Of a DNA stretch of 64,000 nt, positions 26,001 through 35,413 are shown piece after piece (position 1 is the first letter of the stretch; the number at the start of each line of letters is the position of its first letter). The notes below the pieces were generated by a model that ran no database searches, was not told the DNA's origin, and saw nothing but the letters and a program-made list of their open reading frames with translations. The stretch comes from Akkermansiaceae bacterium (GTDB taxonomy: Bacteria; Verrucomicrobiota; Verrucomicrobiia; Verrucomicrobiales; Akkermansiaceae), in NCBI GenBank assembly GCA_017798145.1, contig CP059069.1, positions 1,907,226-1,971,225 on the forward strand, written 5' to 3'. Position numbers and translations under genes: made by a program.

Positions 26001-26195
26001 AGGCGATTCGTTTTTTCCGCTCCGGAAGACGCCCCCGGAACGACCCAGGAGCCGGCCCAGCGACAGGCCTCCTTGGAGCAAGACCGGGCTTGCCCTGGGT
26101 GCGGAAACGCCTGCAAACCCCACGACCATTCGGCACAACGCAGTTGGAGGCATTCGCCATTTGTATCCTCCAGGCAATCAACGATCTGGAGGATC

Positions 26196-26244
26196 GTCAC
26201 CGTCGTCTTCGACATGGACGCCGACAACTTCCCGAAGCGGAGAT
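26196..26244 (+). repeat. priA 3'-end repeat, copy 2 (orphan tail)
   Basis: About 49 bp matching the priA 3' end and the bases after its stop, in the same orientation, but without any priA sequence before it. The former stop TAG is AAG here, so the frame continues briefly (VTVVFDMDADNFPKR). About 400 bp of DNA with an antitoxin remnant separates it from the intact copy. Confidence 0.8.
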
Positions 26245-26258
26245 CACTCCGTGCGTAA

Positions 26259-26291
26259 CGAAAAAGCCGGTGCCCTTGCGGACACCGGCTT
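26259..26291 (-). terminator. Rho-independent terminator of pnp
   Basis: On the minus strand, a stem AAGCCGGTG / CACCGGCTT (26283-26291 and 26264-26272) is followed directly by TTTTTC. It lies 42 bp after the pnp stop in the right orientation, a textbook intrinsic terminator. Confidence 0.8.
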
Positions 26292-26333
26292 GATGATTGT
26301 TTGGCATGGCGGCTAAAAACCGCCGCCGCCACC

Positions 26334-28496
26334 TCAGGCGAGCGGAGTCGTGACTTCCTCGACCGGGCCGTTGGCCTCGGCCTCGCGTGCCTTCTCCTCG
26401 CGGAGCCAGGCGCGGCGCGACATCTTCACGCGGCCTTTCTCGTCAACGCCGAGGCATTTCGCGGTGAGCAGGTCGCCCTTCTTGACGACGTCCTCCACCT
26501 TCTCGACGCGGCCTTCGGCCAGCTCGGAGACGTGGACGAGGCCGTCCTTGCCGGGAAGCACTTCCATGAAGGCGCCGAATGCGGTGATCGAGACGACGCG
26601 ACCCGTGTAGGTCTGGCCGACTTCGATTTCCTGGAACATGCGGTCGATCATCTGCTTCGCGCGCTCCAGGCTTTCCTGCTTGGATGCGTAGATGTGCACG
26701 GTGCCGTCGTCCTCGATGTTCAGCTCTGCGCCGGACTCGGCCTGGATGGCCTTGATGTTCTTGCCGCCTGGCCCGATGAGCTCGCCGATGCGATCCTGCG
26801 GGATCTTTACGGAAACGATGCGTGGTGCATGCGGGCTGAGTTCCTTCGGATTGGTGATCGACTCGGCCATCTTGGCGATGACTTTCGTGCGGCCTGCCTT
26901 GGCGATGTGGATCGCTTCCTCAAGCATGGCGATGGGGAGGCCGGGGAGCTTGAGGTCAAGCTGGTAGCCGGTCACGCCTTCGTCGGTGCCGCAGAGCTTG
27001 AAGTCCATGTCGCCGTAGAAATCCTCGGAACCGATGATGTCCAGGAGCATCTTGTGGGCTTTCAGCGAGCCGTCTTCGTTCTGCTCGGTGACGAGGCCCA
27101 CGGAGATGCCGCCGACAGGGCGGATCAGCGGGACACCGGCATCAAGCAGGGCCATGGTGCCTGCGCAAACGGAAGCCATCGAGGTGGAGCCGTTAGACTC
27201 CATGACCTCGGAGGAAACGCGCATCGCGTAGGGGAAATCCGCCTCGGCGGGGATCACCGGCTCGATCGAGCGCTCGGCAAGCGAGCCGTGGCCGATCTCG
27301 CGGCGGTTGATGCCACCCATGCGCCCGCATTCGCCGACGGAGAAGGGAGGGAAGTTGTAGTGGAGGATGAAACGCTTCTCATCGACACCACCTGCGTAGT
27401 TGTCGAAGTGCTGCTTTTCGTCGGCAGGTGCGAGCGTGACGATGCCGAGCGCCTGGGTCTCGCCGCGGGAGAAAATCGCGGAGCCGTGGACGCGCGGCAG
27501 GGTGCCGACCTCGCCGTAGAGCGGGCGGAGATCGCCGATCTGGCGGCCGTCCGCGCGCACGCCTTTTTCCATGATGGAGATGCGGAATGCCTTTTTCTGG
27601 AGGTATTCGAAGGCTTGCTCGACATCGAAGTCGGTCGCCTCAGGGGCGCGCTCCTTGATGGCTTTCTCAACCTCGTCGCGGAGTGCGCCGACTTTCTTGG
27701 CGCGCTCGGTTTTCGAAGCCGCGTAGATGGCTGCCTCGATGCGGTCGCCGGCGATTTCGTAGGCGATCTCAAGGAGGTTTTCCTTGGCGACGGTGAGTTC
27801 GTACTCGCGCTTGGCCTTGCCGCATTTCGCGACGAGTTCCTCCTGGGCTTCTACAAGTTTGGTTACCGCCGACTGGGCGAAGTGCAGGGCTTTGATGAAT
27901 TCGTCCTCGGGCAGCTCGTTGGCCTGGCCCTCGATCATGATCACATCGGTCTTGTTGCCGACGTAGATCAGGTCGAGATCGCTTTCCTCGCGCTCATCGT
28001 GGGTCGGGTTGATGACGAAATTGCCATCGACGCGGCCGACACGCACCGCACCGATGGGCCCGGCGAAGGGGATGTCGGAGATCGCGAGGGCGGCGGAAGC
28101 GCCGTTCATCGAGAGGATGTCGGAATCGTTGATGCCGTCCGCGCTGAGGAGGATGGCGACGATTTGCGTCTCATAAAGGTATCCTTTCGGGAAGAGCGGG
28201 CGCAGCGGGCGGTCCGTCATGCGGCAGGTGAGGATTTCCTTTTCGGTGGGGCGTCCTTCGCGCTTGAAGTAGCCTCCGGGGAAGACACCGGCGGCGGTGG
28301 CCTTCTCCTTGTACTCAACGGAGAGCGGGAACCAGGTTTGGCCGGACTTGACCTTGGTGGCGGATACGGCGGTGACGAGGATGATCGTCTCCCCGCAGCG
28401 GACGGTGACGGCACCGTCGGCGAGTTTGGCAAGTTTGCCGGTTTCGATCGTGATCGGGTTGCTCCCGACATCGACCGTGGTGGAATGGATGTTCAT
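26334..28496 (-). CDS. pnp: Polyribonucleotide nucleotidyltransferase (PNPase)
   Basis: 720 residues from ATG 28496, placed where the family begins (MNIHSTTVDVGSNPITIETG); the frame is open upstream but has no protein character. Two RNase-PH domains (TVRCGETIILVTAV; HYNFPPFSVGECGRMGGINR and GRREIGHG-type region), then KH domain IGELIGPGGKNIKAIQ and S1 domain GQTYTGRVVSITAFGAFMEV. It degrades RNA 3' to 5' using phosphate and is a degradosome component. It follows rpsO on the same strand, the widespread bacterial order. Confidence 0.97.
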   Translation of the reverse strand: MNIHSTTVDVGSNPITIETGKLAKLADGAVTVRCGETIILVTAVSATKVKSGQTWFPLSVEYKEKATAAGVFPGGYFKREGRPTEKEILTCRMTDRPLRPLFPKGYLYETQIVAILLSADGINDSDILSMNGASAALAISDIPFAGPIGAVRVGRVDGNFVINPTHDEREESDLDLIYVGNKTDVIMIEGQANELPEDEFIKALHFAQSAVTKLVEAQEELVAKCGKAKREYELTVAKENLLEIAYEIAGDRIEAAIYAASKTERAKKVGALRDEVEKAIKERAPEATDFDVEQAFEYLQKKAFRISIMEKGVRADGRQIGDLRPLYGEVGTLPRVHGSAIFSRGETQALGIVTLAPADEKQHFDNYAGGVDEKRFILHYNFPPFSVGECGRMGGINRREIGHGSLAERSIEPVIPAEADFPYAMRVSSEVMESNGSTSMASVCAGTMALLDAGVPLIRPVGGISVGLVTEQNEDGSLKAHKMLLDIIGSEDFYGDMDFKLCGTDEGVTGYQLDLKLPGLPIAMLEEAIHIAKAGRTKVIAKMAESITNPKELSPHAPRIVSVKIPQDRIGELIGPGGKNIKAIQAESGAELNIEDDGTVHIYASKQESLERAKQMIDRMFQEIEVGQTYTGRVVSITAFGAFMEVLPGKDGLVHVSELAEGRVEKVEDVVKKGDLLTAKCLGVDEKGRVKMSRRAWLREEKAREAEANGPVEEVTTPLA

Positions 28497-28618
28497 TTTC
28501 TTGTGTGTTCTTCTTTTTGTTTGCGTCAAAGCCAAGCCGCCATGTGCGGCCGGGCTATCAGGGTTTCCGGGACTGTCCCGGGGATGCGGCAACGGTGCGC
28601 ACACCCCTTTTGCAAATC

Positions 28619-28643
28619 AGCCACGGGATTCTCTCCCGTGGCT
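28619..28643 (-). promoter_or_regulatory. Hairpin between rpsO and pnp
   Basis: A perfect 10-bp stem AGCCACGGGA / TCCCGTGGCT with a five-base loop lies 20 bp after the rpsO stop. No T-run follows on the minus strand, so it is either an attenuating terminator or a processing structure. In Escherichia coli the rpsO-pnp leader hairpin is cut by RNase III and controls pnp; a comparable role is possible here. Confidence 0.55.
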
Positions 28644-28662
28644 GCGTTTGCGAAATTCTGTG

Positions 28663-28932
28663 TTAGCGGCGGAGTCCGAGGTCTCCGATCAGCTTCTGGT
28701 AGCTCTCCTCGTTCTTGGCCTTGACGTAATCAAGGAGCTTGCGGCGTTGCGAAACCATTTTCAGGAGACCCCTGCGGGAGGAGAAATCCTTCTTGTGGAT
28801 CAGGAGGTGCTCCGTGAGTTCGAGGATGCGCTTGGTGAGCAATGCCACCTGGTAAGGTGCGCTGCCGGTGTCATTCTCGTTGATTTTGTACGACGCGAGG
28901 TCGATTTCCTTCTGTTCTGCTTTTGTGCTCAT
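28663..28932 (-). CDS. rpsO: Ribosomal protein uS15
   Basis: 89 residues from ATG 28932, the standard length. The motifs [40 protein letters not shown] and [13 protein letters not shown] are those of S15, which binds 16S rRNA in the central domain of the small subunit. Upstream in-frame codons up to 29040 are not part of the conserved protein. Confidence 0.97.
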   Translation of the reverse strand: MSTKAEQKEIDLASYKINENDTGSAPYQVALLTKRILELTEHLLIHKKDFSSRRGLLKMVSQRRKLLDYVKAKNEESYQKLIGDLGLRR

Positions 28933-29067
28933 TTTTGGTAAGGGATGGGGCCAGCGCTCATCGCCAGCCCGTCCTAGGTGGGCGGAATGAAGCGGGGAAA
29001 CGCGCCGGATGCAAGGTTTTTCCCGAATTTGCACCGGCATCCCCCGAGATCCGAATCCTCCCCGTTT

Positions 29068-30282
29068 TTACTCACCGGCCTTTTTCCCGCGATAGACGAT
29101 CCCGAAAGCCGCCCAGCACCCCACGATGATGGCCGCCAGCACTCCCCAAAACGTTTCCCAGCCCCGCCCGCTCCCGTCCACGCAGGCGGCGCGCAGCCAT
29201 TTGCAGAAAAACGCCCCGGCCAGCGGGCCAATGCCAGCGGCCATGAGGGAGAGCAGCCCCTGAGCCTGCCCGCGCAGGGCTGGCTCCACCCGCCTGTCCA
29301 GATACACCTGGGCGGTGACGAAATAGATCGTGTAGCAGACTCCGTGCAAGGCCACCCCTGCGGTGTGCCAGCCGAGGATCCCGCTCCACCCTGCGTATCC
29401 ACTCATCGCGAAGCGCAGCGCGGAAAGCCCCAGCCCCCACATCAGCAGGGTCTTGAGACGGTATCTGACCATCAGTGCACCGAGAAAAACCATGGCCGCG
29501 ATCTCGCTCCACTGGGCGATGGTCATGCTGGCCGTCGGGGTCTCGTCGCCGAGCGCCTCGAAGAGCTCGGGCGCATACATGTAGAAGGCCACAAGCGGGA
29601 TGGAAAACAGCCCGGTGACGGTGAAGAGCACGGCGTGGTCGCGGTTTTTGAAAAGCGAGAACGCACCTAGCCCGAGAGCGCTTTTCCATGATTTACCCAG
29701 ACCCAGCGGCGGGGTGTGGGGAAGGCAGAGGGCGATGATCCCGCAGGCGATGCGGCCGGCTGCCCCTGCGTATCCGGAGGCCGGGCTGGCATCCGCATGG
29801 AGGGCATAGCTCGTCAGGAATCCCGCCGCGATCCAGCCGACCGTCGCGCCGACGCGCACCAGCGGGTAGCTGCGCCCGCCCGCGCCGAGGTGGGTCATGC
29901 TGATCGTGGCCAACAGCCCCCAGGCCGGGCCGGAGACGGTGGAATAGGCGGCAAGCAGCGCAAGGAACCAGATCGGCCCGAAACCGGCATCGAGTGCGCC
30001 GAAGGCGAGGAAGAGCAGGACGGCGCCGGCCAGCGAGCACCAGCCGAGCAGCTTTTGGGCGGGCACCCGCTCATCGGCCAGCGCACCGCCGATGAGCGGC
30101 GAGAACAGGGCGCAGACCGGCGGCACGGCGAAGGCCCAGCCGACCCATTCGCCCATGCCCTTTGCGTTGAGGATATTGGTGAGGGCGGGGAACCAGAAGC
30201 CGGTGGAGAGCCCCTGGAAAAAGGAGGTGAGCCAAAGTCCGGCGAACATCCTTTTCCCAACTGCCGCGTTTTCCACAGGCAC
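29068..30282 (-). CDS. MFS transporter (nucleoside:H+ symporter-like)
   Basis: 404 residues with about twelve hydrophobic segments. The pattern of FFQGLSTGFWFPALTNILNA, LSPLIGG-like loops and VYLDRRVEPALRGQAQGLL is close to the NupG/XapB-type nucleoside permease group of the major facilitator superfamily. It imports a small solute by proton symport; the substrate is uncertain. It is upstream of rpsO on the same strand, about 135 bp away, and is not obviously coupled to it. Confidence 0.85.
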   Translation of the reverse strand: MPVENAAVGKRMFAGLWLTSFFQGLSTGFWFPALTNILNAKGMGEWVGWAFAVPPVCALFSPLIGGALADERVPAQKLLGWCSLAGAVLLFLAFGALDAGFGPIWFLALLAAYSTVSGPAWGLLATISMTHLGAGGRSYPLVRVGATVGWIAAGFLTSYALHADASPASGYAGAAGRIACGIIALCLPHTPPLGLGKSWKSALGLGAFSLFKNRDHAVLFTVTGLFSIPLVAFYMYAPELFEALGDETPTASMTIAQWSEIAAMVFLGALMVRYRLKTLLMWGLGLSALRFAMSGYAGWSGILGWHTAGVALHGVCYTIYFVTAQVYLDRRVEPALRGQAQGLLSLMAAGIGPLAGAFFCKWLRAACVDGSGRGWETFWGVLAAIIVGCWAAFGIVYRGKKAGE

Positions 30283-30385
30283 CTGCTAGCGTGAAATGCC
30301 GGGGATGAGAAGTGCCATTCCATCCCTCTCCCTGCGAATACCCCGTTTACAGCCCAAGCATCCCGGGTAAACTAGCGGGAAAACC

Positions 30386-33300
30386 ATGCGCCCATTCCTC
30401 CTCATCACCGCGATCCAGCTTCTCTGCATTTCAGCTTCCGCCGCGGAAACCTTCCCCGCCGCAAACGGGCTGGAACGCTCGCTCGTGGCGCGCGAGCCGC
30501 TTTTGAAAAACCCCGTCTCCGTCTCCCTCGATGTGGATGGCACGATCTACGTCACCGAGACGCAGCGCCGCAAGATCGCCGATCTCGATATCCGCGAGTA
30601 CATGCAGCAGGGCTGGGCCACCCATGATGTGGCGCTCACATCCATCGGGGAGAAGCTGGCGTTTTTCCGCAGGGAACTCGACGGGACGAAGAAATTCCCC
30701 AGGTCATCGCTCAAGGATTGGAACAAGGACGGCAAGACCGATGTAAAGGACCTTAAGGAAATTTCCGAAAAAATCATCCGCCTAACAGATACGGACGGGG
30801 ATGGGGTGATGGACAGCTCGAATGTCTTTGCCGAGGGCTTCAACACGGAAGTCACCGGCATCGCAGCAGGCACGCTCGCCTGGCGCGGCGATGTCTATGC
30901 CACCATCGCCCCGGATCTCTGGAAACTCCGGGACACCGATGGCGACGGCAAGGCCGACACCCGCGAATCCCTCGCCCATGGCTTTGGCATCCACATCGCC
31001 TACGCCGGGCACGATATGCACGGGCTGACACTCGGCCCGGATGGGCGGGTTTATTGGTCCATCGGCGATAAGGGAACCAATGTGACCTCCAAGGAGGGGA
31101 AAAACTGGTTCGCCCCCCACGAGGGCGCTGTGCTGCGCTGTTATCCCGACGGCTCCGGCTTCGAGATCTTCGCACGCGGCCTGCGCAACCCGCAGGAGAT
31201 CGCCTTCGACAAATACGGAAACCTTTTCTCCGTGGACAACGACTCCGACCAGAAGGGCGAACGCGAGCGTTTCCTGCACATCACCGAGGGCTCGGACACA
31301 GGTTGGAGGAACTACTATCAATACCGTGGATCCGCCTACAATCCCTGGATGGCGGAAAGCATCTGGGAGCCCACCGGTGAGTTCCAGCCGGCCTATATCA
31401 CTCCGACAAACCAGAACTACTCGGACGGCCCATCCGGTTTCGCCTACAACCCCGGCACCGCGCTCAACGCGAAATACGAGGGCGCGTTTTTCGTGACGGA
31501 GTTTCCCAAGGGAAACCTCCGCTCCTTCAAGGTGAAGCCCAAGGGCGCCACTTTCGAGATGACCGACGAGCATGTCGTCCTCTCCGGCCCGATGAACGTG
31601 GGGATCAACTTCGGCCCCGATGGCGCGCTCTACTCCGCAGACTGGTCAGGCGGGTATCCGCTCAATGAAAAAGGCGCAATCTGGAAGCTGGATGATCCCA
31701 ACGAAGCGGGATCGGAAATCCGCAAGGAAGTCGCCGCCATGCTGAAAGCGGGCACCAAGGATGTATCTACCACGGATCTGGTAAATCTCCTCTCCCACCC
31801 CGACATGCGCATCCGCCTCGATGCGCAGTGGGAGCTGGCGGGGAGGAAAGCGATCGCTGAACTCAATGAGGTCGCCACATCCTGGGCCGCCCCCCAACTC
31901 GCCCGCATTCACGCCGTCTGGGCGCTCACCCAGATTGGCGGCTATTATGAGAAAGCCATGCATAGCTTCTGTTCATCCGACGACGACGAACTTCGCGCCC
32001 AAGCAGCCAAACACGCCGGCGAGACGATAAAGGGCCGCAACCACGCACTTACCACGTTGCTCGCCGACAGAAGCCCACGCGTCCGCTTCCATGCCGCTAC
32101 GGCGATCTGGAAAACCGGCGACGCCACCGCCATCGACGCGGTGATCACGTTGCTAGCCGAAAACGACAACAAGGACGCCTACCTCCGCCACGCAGGGGTG
32201 CTGGCCTTGACCGCTTCAAGCCCGGAACAAATCGCCGCGAAAACCTTGGCGCACGAAAGCGCATCCGTCCGCCTCGCCGCCGCTGTGGCATTCCGTCGCC
32301 TGTCCTCGCCTCTCGCTGCGAAGCTGCTTGCCGATGCCGATCCCAAGGTCGCCGCCGAGGCCGCCCATGCGATCTACGACGACCCCGCGATCAAGGCAGC
32401 CTACCCCTCGCTCGCCGATCTGATCCGCACCAATCCCAAGGCCAGCGCCCCGACCGCCCGCCGGTCCATCGCCGCGAACCGCTACCTGGCCGGCAAGGAA
32501 TCCGCGGTGCGGCTCGCGAATTACGCCGCCAGCGAGGATGTCCCGCAGGATCTCCGCATCGCCGCCCTCGAAGCCCTGGCCTCATGGGCGAAGGTTTCCA
32601 GGCTGAATCCCGTGGACGGCCGCTACGATCCCCTCGATCCCGCCGATGCGGAGATCGCGAAGGCCGCCTTCATGCCTGTCTCAGCGGTTCTCAGCCACCA
32701 TCCGGAAAAGGGGATTTCCGCAGCCGCAGCGGCGGTATCGAAAAGCCTCGGCATCGTGGCCGATCTCGCGGATCTGGAAAAGACGATCCTTGATCCCAAG
32801 GCTGATCCTGCCTCCCGCATCGCCGCACTAGATGTAATGCTTCCGGCCAAGCCTGCGGATCACGCAAAGCTCCTCCGCGGCTTGCTGGAGGACAGATCCT
32901 CCTACGAGGTCCGCATCCGCTCAGCCGCCATCCTTGCGGAGTCGGATCCGCAGGCGGTGATCGATTACGCGGCGGCGGCGATCATGAAATCCGAACAAGT
33001 CGGCGAGCAGCAACAGGCAATCCTCCTCCTTGGGAAAATGAAAGCACCCGCAGCGAGGGAGCTTTTGGAAAACTATTCGGAGCGCTTCGCCGAAGATGGG
33101 AAAACCCGCAGCCACCTGCTGCTCGAATTCAGTGAAGCCCTCCCCGATTTCTCGGCGAAGATCCCCAAGCACTCCGCCTCCCTCGCAGGCGGCGATCCCG
33201 CCCTCGGCGAGAAGGTTTTCAACGAGCACCTCGCCGCCCAATGCACCGCCTGCCACCGCATTGGCAAGGAAGGCAGCGAGGTGGGGCCGCCTCTAACAGA

Positions 33301-33601
33301 GATCGGCAGGAAAGGCCGCGAATACATCCTCGAATCCCTCGTCGATCCCCAAGCCAAGCTCACCCCCGGCTATGGGATGATGTCCCTCACGAAAAAGGAC
33401 AAGACCACATTGGCCGGAGCCCTGAAGGAAGAGGATGCGGAAAAGCTCACGCTCATCCTCCCGGACAAAACCGAAGCCACCGTGAAGCTCTCCGAGATCG
33501 AATCCCGCACCGCACCGATGAGCGTCATGCCGCCGATGGGTGACATCCTCAGCCCCCGCGAGCTGCGGGATCTCGTCGCCTGGCTGGCGGGACAGCAATA
33601 G
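30386..33601 (+). CDS. PVC-type membrane-bound dehydrogenase / HEAT-repeat / cytochrome c protein
   Basis: 1071 residues. A signal peptide (1-20) is followed by a beta-propeller resembling soluble glucose/sorbosone dehydrogenases (about 25-440; VSVSLDVDGTIYVTET, ARGLRNPQEIAFDKYGNLF), alpha-helical HEAT-like repeats (about 450-930; DPKVAAEAAHAIYDD) and a C-terminal cytochrome c domain with the heme site C-T-A-C-H at 953-957. This architecture is characteristic of Planctomycetes-Verrucomicrobia genomes. Likely periplasmic sugar oxidation coupled to electron transfer, but substrates are largely untested. It is divergent to the MFS gene. Confidence 0.9.
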   Translation: MRPFLLITAIQLLCISASAAETFPAANGLERSLVAREPLLKNPVSVSLDVDGTIYVTETQRRKIADLDIREYMQQGWATHDVALTSIGEKLAFFRRELDGTKKFPRSSLKDWNKDGKTDVKDLKEISEKIIRLTDTDGDGVMDSSNVFAEGFNTEVTGIAAGTLAWRGDVYATIAPDLWKLRDTDGDGKADTRESLAHGFGIHIAYAGHDMHGLTLGPDGRVYWSIGDKGTNVTSKEGKNWFAPHEGAVLRCYPDGSGFEIFARGLRNPQEIAFDKYGNLFSVDNDSDQKGERERFLHITEGSDTGWRNYYQYRGSAYNPWMAESIWEPTGEFQPAYITPTNQNYSDGPSGFAYNPGTALNAKYEGAFFVTEFPKGNLRSFKVKPKGATFEMTDEHVVLSGPMNVGINFGPDGALYSADWSGGYPLNEKGAIWKLDDPNEAGSEIRKEVAAMLKAGTKDVSTTDLVNLLSHPDMRIRLDAQWELAGRKAIAELNEVATSWAAPQLARIHAVWALTQIGGYYEKAMHSFCSSDDDELRAQAAKHAGETIKGRNHALTTLLADRSPRVRFHAATAIWKTGDATAIDAVITLLAENDNKDAYLRHAGVLALTASSPEQIAAKTLAHESASVRLAAAVAFRRLSSPLAAKLLADADPKVAAEAAHAIYDDPAIKAAYPSLADLIRTNPKASAPTARRSIAANRYLAGKESAVRLANYAASEDVPQDLRIAALEALASWAKVSRLNPVDGRYDPLDPADAEIAKAAFMPVSAVLSHHPEKGISAAAAAVSKSLGIVADLADLEKTILDPKADPASRIAALDVMLPAKPADHAKLLRGLLEDRSSYEVRIRSAAILAESDPQAVIDYAAAAIMKSEQVGEQQQAILLLGKMKAPAARELLENYSERFAEDGKTRSHLLLEFSEALPDFSAKIPKHSASLAGGDPALGEKVFNEHLAAQCTACHRIGKEGSEVGPPLTEIGRKGREYILESLVDPQAKLTPGYGMMSLTKKDKTTLAGALKEEDAEKLTLILPDKTEATVKLSEIESRTAPMSVMPPMGDILSPRELRDLVAWLAGQQ

Positions 33602-33678
33602 GCCGCAGCCCCTCATGGGCGCCGAAAAGAACGAAACCCGTGCTTGGCTTTCCCCCCGCATCCGCATTGATTTCCTCC

Positions 33679-34332
33679 ATGGATCAAAATACCCCGCCGC
33701 CCCTGCCCGCCGCCGATGACCTTTCCGCAAAGCTCTCGCACGTGCAGTATCCCCTCACCCTCAGCTTCAAGATCCTCGCCCTCGCCAGCCAGGCGACGGT
33801 GACGGATGCCGCCGGAAAAACCGTGCTCTACACCAAGCAGAAGATGTTCAAGTTCCGCGAGCACGTGGAGATTTTCACCGACAAATCCATGGCGACCAAG
33901 CTGGCGGACATCCGCGCAAGCAAGGTCATCGACTGGTCCGCCCGCTACAACTCCACCGACGCCGCCGGCCAGCCCATCGGCTCCGTGGGCCGCAAGGGCT
34001 GGGCCTCGATCTGGAAGGCCCATTACGAAACCTTCAATCCCGGCGATGAGGTGCCGGATTTCTCCATCCGCGAGGAGAACCCCGGCGCGAAGGTCATGGA
34101 CTCGATCTTAGGTGGCATTCCTGTCGTCGGGCTGTTCAGCGGATTCCTTTTCCACCCGAGATATCTGGCGACGCGCTCAAACGGCCGGCCCACCATGCGT
34201 CTTGAGAAAAAAGCCGCGTTCTTCGAGGGGAAATTCGAGATCACCAAGCTCGGCGAGCTAAGCCCCCGCGAAGAGCTGAACCTCATGCTCTCCTTCCTGA
34301 TGCTCGTCTTGCTGGAGCGGAAGAGGGGCTGA
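33679..34332 (+). CDS. LURP-one/scramblase-like domain protein
   Basis: 217 residues from ATG 33679. After a Pro-rich start (TPPPLPAADD) comes a compact beta-rich domain: LSFKILALASQATVTDAAGK, LYTKQKMFKFREHVEIF and KFEITKLGELSPREELNLML. The 'default setting, then YVKQK..K.RE.. IF.D' pattern is that of tubby-like/LURP1-type beta-barrel proteins. No signal peptide. The molecular function of bacterial members is not established; membrane lipid association is possible. Confidence 0.6.
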   Translation: MDQNTPPPLPAADDLSAKLSHVQYPLTLSFKILALASQATVTDAAGKTVLYTKQKMFKFREHVEIFTDKSMATKLADIRASKVIDWSARYNSTDAAGQPIGSVGRKGWASIWKAHYETFNPGDEVPDFSIREENPGAKVMDSILGGIPVVGLFSGFLFHPRYLATRSNGRPTMRLEKKAAFFEGKFEITKLGELSPREELNLMLSFLMLVLLERKRG

Positions 34333-34367
34333 GTCGGTGGGCTGGCGCGTCCCCAAGCCCATCCTCC

Positions 34368-35411
34368 CTACGCATTCTTGACCTTATCCCACGCGGCGGC
34401 CCAGAGCGGGAGATTGTCGCCGAGGTAGGCGATGGGCTCGCATTTCGCGAACAGTTCGGCGGGCGGGAAGAGAATGGCGCTGCCCCGGAAATCATCGGAG
34501 ACGATGGGGTAGGCTGCGGTGTTCGGGGCGCGGTATCCGATCCATTCCATGTTCTCTGCGGCGACCTCCGCTTCAGAGAGATGCCTGATGAAGGCGTGGG
34601 CGAGGTCGGGGTTTTTCGCGGATTTCGGGATGCAGAGGTCATCGCATGGGAACGATGCGCCCTCGCGCGGGATCACGATCTCGATGTCGCCGTTCTCCGC
34701 CTGCGCGGCGATGAGATCGCCGGCGTAGCCGTGGACGAGGTGGAACTCCCCGGAAGCGATGCCGGACTTGTATTGCTCGTTCTCGAACTTCGCGATGTTC
34801 GCCTTCCACCGGATCGCGAGGGCGGCGGCGGCCTCGAGTTCGGCGGGATCCGTGGAGTTGAGCGAGTGGCCGAGGCTCTTCAGGGCGGCTCCAAGGACTT
34901 CGCGCATGTCATCGAGCAGGGTGGCGCGACCCTTGATTTCCGGGCTGGAGTAAAGGTTCCATGTCGGCTCCGCCTCCGGCAGCTTGGATTTCAGGTAGGC
35001 CACACAGGTGGGCGCCATCATGTAAGGGACGGATGTTTTCATTTCCGGATCCAGGGAAGTGGCGAGATAGGCTTGGTCGATGTTGTCGAGGTTCGGGAGT
35101 TTCGAGTGATCAAGGGGTTGCAAGAGCCCCTTGGAATCGAGCTGCTTCACGGCATAGGACGATGGGACGAGTATGTCGTAGCCGGTGGCGCCGGATTCGA
35201 TCTTGGCGATCATCGCCTCGTTGGAGTCGAACGTGTCGATCACGAGCTTGCAGTTGAGCGCCGCCTCGAAGGAGGCTGCGGCATTTTCGCTGAGGTAGTC
35301 CGCCCAGGTGAAGACTGTCAGGGTTTGCTTCGCTCCTTTTCCCGAGCAGGATGGCAGGGCGGCGGCGGCGAGGGCGGCGGATGAGGTGGCGATGAAATTG
35401 CGGCGTTTCAT
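34368..35411 (-). CDS. potD: Spermidine/putrescine ABC transporter, substrate-binding lipoprotein
   Basis: 347 residues with a lipoprotein signal (KRRNFIATSSAALAAAALPSC). The PotD-like periplasmic fold is shown by TVFTWADYLSENAAASFEAA, LVIDTFDSNEAMIAKIESG, YDILVPSSYAV and the closing hinge region (HAFIRHLSEAEVAAENMEWI). Last gene of a potABCD operon on the minus strand, two bases after potC. It should bind polyamines. Confidence 0.93.
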   Translation of the reverse strand: MKRRNFIATSSAALAAAALPSCSGKGAKQTLTVFTWADYLSENAAASFEAALNCKLVIDTFDSNEAMIAKIESGATGYDILVPSSYAVKQLDSKGLLQPLDHSKLPNLDNIDQAYLATSLDPEMKTSVPYMMAPTCVAYLKSKLPEAEPTWNLYSSPEIKGRATLLDDMREVLGAALKSLGHSLNSTDPAELEAAAALAIRWKANIAKFENEQYKSGIASGEFHLVHGYAGDLIAAQAENGDIEIVIPREGASFPCDDLCIPKSAKNPDLAHAFIRHLSEAEVAAENMEWIGYRAPNTAAYPIVSDDFRGSAILFPPAELFAKCEPIAYLGDNLPLWAAAWDKVKNA

Positions 35412-35413
35412 GG

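Noticed and set aside
26301..28724. A long plus-strand frame opposite pnp
   Set aside because: Antisense to a perfectly conserved PNPase; sequence has no domain and follows from GC-rich codon bias.
30345..30372. GTTTAC-N16-GTAAAC as an operator upstream of the PVC cytochrome gene
   Set aside because: Six-base arms with a long spacer are expected by chance, and no regulator is adjacent.
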